DNA of 8,030 nucleotides from JAXMAF01 sp046350555 (lineage in GTDB: Bacteria > Planctomycetota > Phycisphaerae > Phycisphaerales > SM1A02): NCBI GenBank assembly GCA_046350555.1, contig JAXMAF010000047.1, positions 1 to 8,030 of the forward strand. Reading direction: 5' to 3'. Positions 1 to 5,359 of this stretch are shown piece by piece. Under the pieces are notes generated by a model that made no database searches, had not been told where the DNA came from, and worked only from the letters and a program-made list of their open reading frames with translations. The first letter of the stretch is position 1. Every line of letters begins with the position of its first letter. Position numbers and translations under genes: made by a program.

Positions 1-60
1 CGACGCAGAGATGCGGAATCCTGCTCGGCCGCAGCCCGAATGACTTTCGCCACGGGCTGC
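1..60 (+). repeat. 60-bp dispersed repeat, copy 1
   Basis: Begins CGACGCAGAGATGCGGAATC and ends TTTCGCCACGGGCTGC. It matches the reverse complement of 2508-2567 at 58 of 60 positions without gaps, differing only at positions 26 and 38. The repeat starts at the first base of the window, so its true left end is not visible. It shares its last 18 bases exactly with copy 3 (2664-2681). Confidence 0.95.
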
Positions 61-193
61 GAGGCCGGCCTGAGCGCTCGGTAGCCGCTTCGTCGCACGC
101 TCGCTCGGGCACCAACGGGCTCGGCGACGGGTCAAGCCCCGCGTGCAAGCGCAACCCGCCCGAAGCATCGGCCGTGTGCCGGTGGCAACAACA

Positions 194-226
194 AGCTCGC
201 CCGGACGACGTGCGTCCGGGCGAGCT
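194..226. terminator. Perfect 13-bp hairpin, probable terminator
   Basis: AGCTCGCCCGGAC, a 7-nt loop GACGTGC, then GTCCGGGCGAGCT. The stem is perfect. On the - strand it is followed by TTGTTGTTGCC, on the + strand by GTGTTT, so it could stop transcription either from the - strand secreted-protein gene (whose stop is about 150 nt away) or from a + strand gene to the left of the window. Neither tail is a clean T-run. Positions 61-193 beside it show nothing I can support. Confidence 0.55.
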
Positions 227-277
227 GTGTTTCATCGTGACGGGTCGTGCTCGGAGGGTGTTGCGCGTCCTGTCATG

Positions 278-374
278 CGCGTCCCGTTTGATTCTCGCGC
301 CTCACCCAACCCGATTCCACCGCGAGACGCTGCTGTGGGCAAGGGGTCCGACGCATGGAGGTCAAACGGAGTCC
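278..374. repeat. Structured dispersed repeat, copy A
   Basis: Aligns without gaps to 7178-7274, exactly 6,900 bp away; over 281-370, 72 of 90 bases agree. The ends pair, CCGTTTGA (284-291) with TCAAACGG (362-369), and an inner hairpin TCTCGCG (293-299) with CGCGAGA (321-327) encloses a C-rich loop. It ends a few bases before the stop codon of the - strand secreted-protein gene (378). Confidence 0.85.
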
Positions 375-377
375 GTG

Positions 378-1109
378 TCAATCGACGCCGCCGGGCGGCA
401 GGGCGGGGGGCACAACGGCGACCTTGCCGTTGGCCGCGAAGAGCATCGTCATGATCGCCTTGTCGCCCGGCGTCAGCGCGACGCTGACCTGATGACCGAG
501 CGAGTCGATGGTCGCCGCGATTGGCGCGGAGGGGATCGGCAGGCCCCAGTAGGCGGACGTGCTGGCCGAGCTCATGCCGGAGAGTGAAATGAGGAACGGG
601 CAATAGAAGAACGCGCCGACCACGGTGTCATCGGCGACCGCCGCGACGAGCGCGAGGCCATCGCCGCACGTGAGCGAGCCGCCGTCGGAGTCGGTCACCA
701 GCTTGACGGAGACCGTGCCTCCGGTGACCACGTTGCTCACCAGGGGCTGGGCAAGATCGTTCGAGAGTCGGGATTCGACGTCGACCGGCGCGGACGTCGC
801 GTTCACGATCGTCGTCGTGCCACTGAGGATCCGGTTCTGCGCGGCGTCGATCTTGACGGTGTACGACCACGTGATCTTCACGCCATCGACGTCGACGGTC
901 TGGAGGAACTGCTCGCCGCCGAGGGGGCCGGGCGTGCCGACGATTGTGATCGTCGACGATGGCGCATCGCCGACCGAGAACGTCGCGGTCACGACACCGC
1001 CAAGCGCGGGCACGTCGACGGCGACGAGGGCCAGCGTCGCGAGCAGGGCGCAACGGGCTCGACGAGCGGGCGAGGGAACAACGCGGTTGACAACGGTGCC
1101 ATTCACCAC
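378..1109 (-). CDS. Secreted protein of unknown function
   Basis: A 243-residue protein that I do not recognise. The start is the first of two adjacent GTG codons (1109 or 1106), chosen because AAGGAG lies 6 nt (or 9 nt) upstream; the open frame continues far upstream but only as antisense of the next gene. Residues 13-38 form a signal peptide: basic PARRAR, then hydrophobic CALLATLALVAVDVPALGG. The mature part is rich in Val, Thr, Ser, Gly and Asp and looks like an all-beta domain, with segments such as ITWSYTVKID and IVNATSAPVDVESRL. The only mature cysteines, C148 and C170, could form a disulfide. The C terminus is a proline-rich PPALPPGGVD tail with no PEP-CTERM or dockerin anchor, so the product is probably released or periplasmic. 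It is transcribed divergently from the dockerin-like gene at 1507 and ends a few bases from a structured repeat. Being a real gene is well supported by G/C third positions, signal peptide and SD; function is unknown. Confidence 0.8.
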   Translation of the reverse strand: MVNGTVVNRVVPSPARRARCALLATLALVAVDVPALGGVVTATFSVGDAPSSTITIVGTPGPLGGEQFLQTVDVDGVKITWSYTVKIDAAQNRILSGTTTIVNATSAPVDVESRLSNDLAQPLVSNVVTGGTVSVKLVTDSDGGSLTCGDGLALVAAVADDTVVGAFFYCPFLISLSGMSSASTSAYWGLPIPSAPIAATIDSLGHQVSVALTPGDKAIMTMLFAANGKVAVVPPALPPGGVD

Positions 1110-1115
1110 AGGAGA

Positions 1116-1121
1116 CTCCTT
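1116..1121 (-). promoter_or_regulatory. Ribosome binding site deciding a GTG start
   Basis: AAGGAG on the - strand lies 6 nt before GTG 1109 and 9 nt before the adjacent in-frame GTG 1106. It marks the start of the secreted protein and argues against the long upstream extension of the same frame. Confidence 0.75.
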
Positions 1122-1416
1122 GCGACGCGGTCGCGGGTTCTGCTTCGGACATCGCGCCGATGGCGCGATTCCGGCCGCACACGTTCGTGCGGGCTCGCCC
1201 CGGAGGTTCCATGGGAAGGTGCAAAGTACACCATAATCGGTGAAGGTCGCGGGAGAGTCCCGTTTCCTCGGCGGCGGTCGGCCACGCGCCTGAGGATCAT
1301 CACGATCGGGCCGTCCTGCCTTGGCTCGGCCCCTGTGAACGCCGCGGGATCGGGGAGACCGGTCGCGACCAGGCGCGCATTCCCGGTCAGGTCCGTGCGG
1401 ACACGGAGTAGGGGTT

Positions 1417-1434
1417 GACGGCCTTCCGGCCGTC
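1417..1434. other. Short perfect hairpin before the dockerin-like gene
   Basis: GACGGCC, a TTCC loop, then GGCCGTC: a 7-bp perfect stem about 70 nt upstream of the ATG at 1507. It could be a leader hairpin or a palindromic operator; nothing in the sequence decides between these, and in DNA this G+C-rich it may be chance. Confidence 0.3.
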
Positions 1435-1493
1435 GTCGGTCTGCTGATGGGCCTCCTCGTGGAGGTCCGCAACCGGCGACAGTTCACGCTTCC

Positions 1494-1500
1494 GAAGGGG
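1494..1500 (+). promoter_or_regulatory. Ribosome binding site for the dockerin-like gene
   Basis: GAAGGGG sits 6 nt before ATG 1507. The in-frame ATG at 1447 has no such sequence upstream, and starting at 1507 puts a normal signal peptide at the N terminus. Confidence 0.7.
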
Positions 1501-1506
1501 AACATC

Positions 1507-2478
1507 ATGCGTCCTGTCATTTCAAGTCGGTGCGCGGTCGTCGCGCGCCGCGCCGACCGGAGCCGGCGGGCCTCGTTGCTCCGCGAGGTCTTGGTCTCGG
1601 TCGGCGCGGCATGCATCATCGGTGCGCAGCTTCCGGCACTCGCCAACTGCCCCGGCGACCTCAACGCCGACGGGGCCGTCGACGGCAGCGACCTGGGCAA
1701 GCTCATCAGGGCCTGGGGCACGCCGTTTGGCGACCTCGACGGCGATGGAGCCACGGGAAGCGCCGACGTGGGGTTGCTGCTCGACGGGTGGGGGCCATGC
1801 CCGGAGAAGTGCGACGGGCTGTTCCACGACATGAAGTTCGCGCAGCAGCCGTCCAACATCGTCGAGAAGGGTTGGACGGCGATCGTCGACGGCGTGGTCT
1901 CTGTCGAATCCGACGGCACCGCCAAGGGATCGATCGATGTCACGTTCCTCGACGGCGCGGCCGCGACGATCGCATTCGATGGCCTTGATGTGGTGGTGGC
2001 CGCCGACGGAGCGACGGTCGACCTGAATGCGTGCGGCGATCCGATGACCGTTTTCGTGAACGGCGCCGAGACTCCGGTTGCCGATCTGCTGGCGCTTGGC
2101 GCGGACGAGTTCGCCGCGGCGGCGACGCCTTCGCAGCTCTCGCCGACAGCCCTCGCCTGCACGTCGCTCGTCGCCTTGACCGGCACGGGGCAGTGGCAGT
2201 GCTACGCCGACGCCGAGCTCGCCTCGGGCAACGACGGCGTCGCGGCATCGTGCAAGCCGTCGTGCAAGGAGGCGGCGATGGCCGTGAGCCTCGTCTTCCT
2301 TGCCGGCAGCGCCGCGATCTGCATTGCGGCAACGATCGCCTGCGCCTGGTTCTCCGTCATGACGCTCGGCGGTGTCACGGTCGCCTGCGCCCTTCTGGCG
2401 CTGCTCTGTGAGGGCCTGGCGCTGTACGGGACGGAGTGGGTCTACGCGAAGGTCCTCGCGTCGTGGTCGGGGACGTAG
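1507..2478 (+). CDS. Secreted dockerin-like protein with hydrophobic Cys-bearing C-terminal hairpin
   Basis: A 323-residue exported protein of unknown function. Residues 1-46 are a long signal peptide with an Arg-rich n-region (including SRRASLL, faintly Tat-like) and the core VLVSVGAACIIGAQLPALA, with cleavage likely after ALA46. Residues 47-102 hold two dockerin type I/EF-hand-like repeats: DLNADGAVDGSD (51-62) ending in AWG, and DLDGDGATGSAD (76-87) ending in GWGPCP. The Asp/Asn calcium ligands are in the expected places. In planctomycetes such modules are widespread and need not imply a cellulosome. Residues 105-245 are a probable beta-rich domain. Residues 257-308 form two hydrophobic helices separated by a short turn, preceded by CKPSC. 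Six cysteines fall in this tail, with C272/C279 and C294/C301 each spaced i/i+7. The tail could be a membrane anchor or a compact hydrophobic peptide domain. The gene is followed by a small hairpin and then the large palindromic repeat. It is clearly a gene; the role is not known. Confidence 0.85.
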   Translation: MRPVISSRCAVVARRADRSRRASLLREVLVSVGAACIIGAQLPALANCPGDLNADGAVDGSDLGKLIRAWGTPFGDLDGDGATGSADVGLLLDGWGPCPEKCDGLFHDMKFAQQPSNIVEKGWTAIVDGVVSVESDGTAKGSIDVTFLDGAAATIAFDGLDVVVAADGATVDLNACGDPMTVFVNGAETPVADLLALGADEFAAAATPSQLSPTALACTSLVALTGTGQWQCYADAELASGNDGVAASCKPSCKEAAMAVSLVFLAGSAAICIAATIACAWFSVMTLGGVTVACALLALLCEGLALYGTEWVYAKVLASWSGT

Positions 2479-2479
2479 C

Positions 2480-2495
2480 CTCGTCCCCCGACGAG
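2480..2495 (+). terminator. Small hairpin just after the dockerin-like gene
   Basis: CTCGTC, loop CCCC, then GACGAG: a perfect 6-bp stem starting 2 nt after the TAG stop. It has no T-tract, so intrinsic termination here is doubtful; the long palindrome that follows may be the real 3' end structure. Confidence 0.3.
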
Positions 2496-2507
2496 CTCGG
2501 GACACGA

Positions 2508-2567
2508 GCAGCCCGTGGCGAAAGTCATTTGGGCTGCGGCCCAGCAGGATTCCGCATCTCTGCGTCG
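2508..2567 (-). repeat. 60-bp dispersed repeat, copy 2 (inverted)
   Basis: Reverse complement of copy 1 with two mismatches. With copy 1 it forms an inverted pair enclosing about 2.45 kb (the secreted protein and the dockerin-like protein). With copy 3 it forms the arms of a long palindrome. It begins 29 nt after the dockerin-like gene stop codon. Confidence 0.95.
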
Positions 2568-2626
2568 CCGCCGCTTGCCGTAGATTCCGTGGAATACGGC
2601 TGCGCGGCGGCTCTCAACTTGATCAT

Positions 2627-2681
2627 GGATGTGCGAAATCCTGCTCGCCGTCGCCGTCGAAGCACTTTCGCCACGGGCTGC
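2627..2681 (+). repeat. 60-bp dispersed repeat, copy 3 (diverged)
   Basis: Same orientation as copy 1. The inner end ACTTTCGCCACGGGCTGC (2664-2681) and the block AATCCTGCTCG are conserved; the middle has diverged with small gaps. It lies about 50 nt upstream of the monooxygenase start. Confidence 0.85.
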
Positions 2682-2732
2682 CGGGCCTTGAACCCCCGTC
2701 CTCGGCTCGTCGGCCCTCTCTCGGAGCAACCC

Positions 2733-4205
2733 GTGACAACGCAGGTCCTAGTGGTCGGCGCCGGACCGGTCGGAATGACGATGGCATCGGAGCTCGCGCG
2801 GTACGGCGTCAGGGTCCGAATCGTGGACAAGGCGGCCCATCGCACGGACAGGTCCAAGGCCCTCGTGCTGTGGAGCCGAACCCTGGAGCTCTTCGATCGG
2901 GCCGATTGCGGCGACATGTTCGTCGCCGCGGGGCACAAGGTCCTCGCGGCGAACATCGTCGCGGGAGACACCATCGTCGGCCGGCTTGGCATGGCGACGG
3001 TGGAGAGTCCGCATCGCTATGCGCTCATGCTGCCGCAGTCGGAGACGGAGCGACTGCTCGAGGAGCATCTGCATCGCCAGGGAATCCGCGTGGAGCGCGA
3101 GGTCGAGGTCACGACCTTCACCGCGGGCGCCGGCGGCGTCGGGTCCGTGCTGCGCGCCCGCGATGGACGCGAGGAGAGACTGGAGACCGAGTGGTTGATC
3201 GGGTGCGACGGCGCCCACAGCACGGTGCGCCACGCTCTCGGCCTGTCGTTCCGCGGCAACACCTTGCAGAGCGAGTGGGTGTTGGCGGACATCCACCTGG
3301 AGGGAGTGCCGTTTCCCGAGTCGGAGATCGTCGTCTACTGGCACGCGGAAGGGGCGCTTGTCGTCCTTCCGATCTCGCCGGGTCGCTGCCGGGTCTTGGC
3401 CGACATCGGGCCCTCCAACGGAGATCCTGCCGCTGAGCCGACGCTGGAGCAGGTGCAGGCGATCATCGACCGGCGCGGTCCGCGTGGCTTGGTCGCATCC
3501 GATCCCGTCTGGCTTTCGTCATTTCGGATCAACGAGCGGATGGTCCCCGACTATCGAGCCGGCCGCGTCTTCCTCGCCGGAGACGCGGCCCACGTGCACA
3601 GTCCGGCGGGAGGCCAGGGAATGAACACGGGAATGCACGACGCGTTCAACCTCGCATGGAAGCTGGCGCTGGTCTGCCGCGGGCGCTGCTCGGATGAACT
3701 GCTCGAGAGCTACAGCATCGAGCGCAGCGCCGTCGCCGAGCAGGTGCTCGCCGCGTCCGGGCGCCTGACCAAGGTCGCGGTCTTGAAGGGTCGCGTCCAA
3801 CAGGCCGTTCGGAACACGCTGGGACACGCCCTGCTGGGGCTGGCGCCCGTTCGGCGAGCGATCGTGAACAACATGACGGAGGTTGCCATCCACTACGTCC
3901 GGAGCCCGCTCAATGGCCCTCGTCTTCGCGGAATCGCCGGACCGGTTCCGGGTGAGCGCGTGGCGCCGATCGCCGGGCAAGTTCCGCCCGGATCGGGCGA
4001 TGCCCCGCGCTTCGCGCTGTGTGCCGCATCGGACGGTGCGCTGGTCGAACTGCTTGCGACGTTCAAGGAGCTGATCGATCCCCATCTTCGCCCACCACTT
4101 CATGCCGGTGGCATGTGGCTTGTTCGACCCGACGGATACGCGGCGTGCGTGGCCGCCGACGGCGATGCGAAGGTCGTCGCCGACTATCTGGGTCGGCTTC
4201 GTTGA
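2733..4205 (+). CDS. Class A FAD-dependent aromatic monooxygenase (FAD_binding_3 family)
   Basis: A 490-residue single-component flavoprotein hydroxylase of the PheA/MhpA/PgaE type, expected to use NAD(P)H and O2 to hydroxylate an aromatic or polyketide-like substrate in the cytoplasm. The three family signatures are intact: the Rossmann GxGxxG in VLVVGAGPVG (residues 5-14), the DG motif in IGCDGAHSTVR (156-166), and the GD motif in RVFLAGDAAH (278-287), followed by GGQGMNTGMHDAFNLAWKL (293-311). Residues about 400-490 fit the thioredoxin-like C-terminal domain of this group, ending in WLVRPDGYAACVA. Length is close to the usual 500-550. The GTG start at 2733 is chosen because CGGAG lies 6 nt upstream and the Rossmann strand follows at once; the open frame runs back to 2436, but through the repeat palindrome and the end of the previous gene. 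No partner gene (reductase, ring-cleavage enzyme or regulator) is visible, so the substrate cannot be inferred. The family assignment is firm. Confidence 0.95.
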   Translation: MTTQVLVVGAGPVGMTMASELARYGVRVRIVDKAAHRTDRSKALVLWSRTLELFDRADCGDMFVAAGHKVLAANIVAGDTIVGRLGMATVESPHRYALMLPQSETERLLEEHLHRQGIRVEREVEVTTFTAGAGGVGSVLRARDGREERLETEWLIGCDGAHSTVRHALGLSFRGNTLQSEWVLADIHLEGVPFPESEIVVYWHAEGALVVLPISPGRCRVLADIGPSNGDPAAEPTLEQVQAIIDRRGPRGLVASDPVWLSSFRINERMVPDYRAGRVFLAGDAAHVHSPAGGQGMNTGMHDAFNLAWKLALVCRGRCSDELLESYSIERSAVAEQVLAASGRLTKVAVLKGRVQQAVRNTLGHALLGLAPVRRAIVNNMTEVAIHYVRSPLNGPRLRGIAGPVPGERVAPIAGQVPPGSGDAPRFALCAASDGALVELLATFKELIDPHLRPPLHAGGMWLVRPDGYAACVAADGDAKVVADYLGRLR

Positions 4206-4328
4206 ACATGCCGCGACTGGCCCGCCTTTGGTGTGTTCACGTCAGTGCGAGTGTGCGGCGCGGCCGCAGCGGAGGGTCCACCGCGCTTCCGGGAATCACT
4301 CACGCGACTGCGTTGGATCGGACGTCGG

Positions 4329-4352
4329 ACCCGCCGCGACAGTCGGGCGGGT
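4329..4352. terminator. Possible bidirectional hairpin between convergent genes
   Basis: ACCCGCC and GGCGGGT (7-bp perfect stem, 10-nt loop) lie in the 262-bp gap between the convergent monooxygenase and lipoprotein genes, where a shared terminator would be expected. There is no T-tract on either side, so the call rests on position and stem only. The rest of this gap shows nothing recognisable. Confidence 0.35.
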
Positions 4353-4467
4353 GAATGGGTCGGATGGCGGACATCCCCGGGGAAGGACGAGCATCGGTCG
4401 GACCGTGGGGATCGGCCGCGCGGCGCGCCGGGGGGGCGGCCGCCGGAGGACGACGCCAGCGCGCCGT

Positions 4468-5247
4468 TCACGGAGCCGGAGCGACCACGCCCTTCGGCAG
4501 TGCGCCCGAGCCCTTCATGTGCGCGACGATCGCGTCGGCCACCTCGTTGGCGAGCTTCTCGGCGTCCTCTTCCGAGGTCGCCTGCTTGACGACGAACTTC
4601 ACGGCGGCGGCGTAGGGATTGGGAACGGGCGGCGCGCCGATGCCGTGAACGGTGTTCGTGGCGTCGATCGTGAAGATCGGCTGCGGAACGCCGGCTTCGA
4701 GGTTGTCGACGGTCATGAAGAGGTCGACGGGCCGCTCCTGGAAGCTGGATCCGAGGTCGTCGAGCACTCCGCCCGACTGGGACGGCGTGCCGAGCGGCGT
4801 GAACTCGCCGCGCACCAGCCATCCCGTTCGCGGCATCGACTCGCTCGGGTCGATGCGCTTCGACTCGATGCCGCGCGCCTGGAGCGCCGAGACGATTCGA
4901 TCAGGGAGCTTCGTGACGATCTGGCTCGAGGCGTGGCCTTCGCGAAGCTGCCTGAACGTGCCGCGCAGCGTCTCGGATTGCTGGCCGCTGCCGGGGTTGT
5001 TCACGGTGAAGCCGCTGATGTAGACCATCGGCGACTTGGCGGCCTGCGTGGTCGAGGCGCCTGCCCCGGAAGCGACTCCGGTCGACGAGGTCGATTCGCA
5101 TGCGCAGAGCAGCAGCGGCGCCGCGACGACGGCCCGCGCCATCGCGACGAGCGCGAGTCGGACTCGGCGACATGAGGCGACCCGGCCGAGAGGCGCGATC
5201 GGATCGTGTCGGGTGGATCGTGGCATCGTGGTGCGGCCGTCGCTCAT
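4468..5247 (-). CDS. Predicted lipoprotein, possibly DUF4410-like
   Basis: A 259-residue envelope lipoprotein. The start is ATG 5247, with GGGAG 6 nt upstream; a TTG two codons earlier is also open but overlaps the SD spacing. The n-region is long and Arg-rich (CRRVR), followed by the hydrophobic LALVAMARAVVAAPLLL and a lipobox-like LCAC, making C50 the probable lipidated residue. A Ser/Thr/Gly/Ala linker follows (51-72). The folded part begins PMVYISGFTV (73-82), contains LPDRIVSALQARGI (114-127), and then WLVRGEFTPLG (143-153), which begins a probable beta-rich half. The pattern of a first strand, a helix ending L..RGI and a hydrophobic strand with RGEF recalls DUF4410 lipoproteins, but I could not run a profile search, so this is tentative. 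The C terminus is a helix (SEEDAEKLANEVADAIVAHM) plus a Pro/Ala tail. It lies 112 nt downstream of the alanine-rich gene on the same strand, with a hairpin between them. Confidence 0.85.
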   Translation of the reverse strand: MSDGRTTMPRSTRHDPIAPLGRVASCRRVRLALVAMARAVVAAPLLLCACESTSSTGVASGAGASTTQAAKSPMVYISGFTVNNPGSGQQSETLRGTFRQLREGHASSQIVTKLPDRIVSALQARGIESKRIDPSESMPRTGWLVRGEFTPLGTPSQSGGVLDDLGSSFQERPVDLFMTVDNLEAGVPQPIFTIDATNTVHGIGAPPVPNPYAAAVKFVVKQATSEEDAEKLANEVADAIVAHMKGSGALPKGVVAPAP

Positions 5248-5253
5248 GGGCAA

Positions 5254-5258
5254 CTCCC
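5254..5258 (-). promoter_or_regulatory. Ribosome binding site for the lipoprotein gene
   Basis: GGGAG on the - strand, 6 nt before ATG 5247. It decides the start in favour of this ATG over the in-frame TTG at 5253, which touches the SD itself. Confidence 0.7.
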
Positions 5259-5336
5259 GTGGAACGGATGGGTCGGTCGAACAGGTGCGCCGACTGGGCG
5301 AAGCCAGCAGGCCGCGGAGAGCGTACCAGCGAGCGG

Positions 5337-5359
5337 CGCATCGGTCACATCCGATGGCG
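5337..5359 (-). terminator. Hairpin abutting the stop of the alanine-rich gene
   Basis: CGCATCGG, loop TCACAT, then CCGAT-G-GCG: an 8-bp stem with a one-base bulge, starting directly after the TGA at 5360-5362 on the - strand. It lacks a T-tract. It could terminate or attenuate transcription before the downstream lipoprotein gene, or stabilise the upstream 3' end. Confidence 0.35.

Larger units (their letters stand above)
1110..1506. other. Divergent intergenic region, no gene
   Basis: About 400 bp between two divergent genes for exported proteins. It should contain promoters for both, but I find no convincing -35/-10 pair on either strand. The most A/T-rich spot, around 1222-1240 (CAAAGTACACCATAAT), is the best candidate promoter area, possibly for the - strand gene. 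There are two short hairpins: GGGCCG/CGGCCC at 1308-1313/1327-1332, and GACGGCC-TTCC-GGCCGTC at 1417-1434. Short open frames in the region lack coding character. Confidence 0.5.
2508..2681. repeat. Nested long palindrome between two genes
   Basis: The outer arms 2508-2525 and 2664-2681 pair over 18 bp perfectly. A second block around 2543-2558 pairs with about 2629-2645 with small gaps. An inner block, CCGCCG (2568-2573) and GCCGT (2577-2581), pairs with ACGGC (2596-2600) and CGGCGG (2605-2610). The apex is ATTCC-GT-GGAAT (2584-2595). The whole folds as one imperfect hairpin of about 170 nt filling most of the gap between the dockerin-like gene and the monooxygenase gene. It may act as a transcription barrier or RNA structure, or be a palindromic non-autonomous mobile element; no transposase is nearby. 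Confidence 0.85.

Noticed and set aside
284..369. Integron attC site, because of the paired ends with GTT/AAC and the location after a gene.
   Set aside because: The end boxes do not fit RYYYAAC and GTTRRRY in the required order, copy B changes them further, and there is no integrase or cassette-like spacing.
278..374. A conserved small peptide, because the - strand translations of the two repeat copies look alike (xDLHAxDPxPTxAS).
   Set aside because: Differences between copies are spread over all three codon positions of that frame and neither copy has a start context; the similarity follows from the DNA repeat.
1447..1506. Upstream ATG (1447) as the start of the dockerin-like protein.
   Set aside because: It has no SD, and it would place 20 extra residues before an already long signal peptide; ATG 1507 has GAAGGGG at the right distance.
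1110..2186. Continuation of the - strand open frame upstream of GTG 1109, giving a 602-residue product.
   Set aside because: The extension is antisense to the well-supported dockerin-like gene, is Ser/Pro/Arg-rich without structure, and the SD and signal peptide place the start at 1109.
2436..2732. N-terminal extension of the monooxygenase.
   Set aside because: It would overlap the end of the previous gene and translate the palindromic repeat, while the family begins with the Rossmann strand right after GTG 2733.
4430..4450. G-run (CGGGGGGGCGG) as a possible G-quadruplex or regulatory site.
   Set aside because: It is a single run in G+C-rich intergenic DNA without further evenly spaced G-tracts on the same strand.
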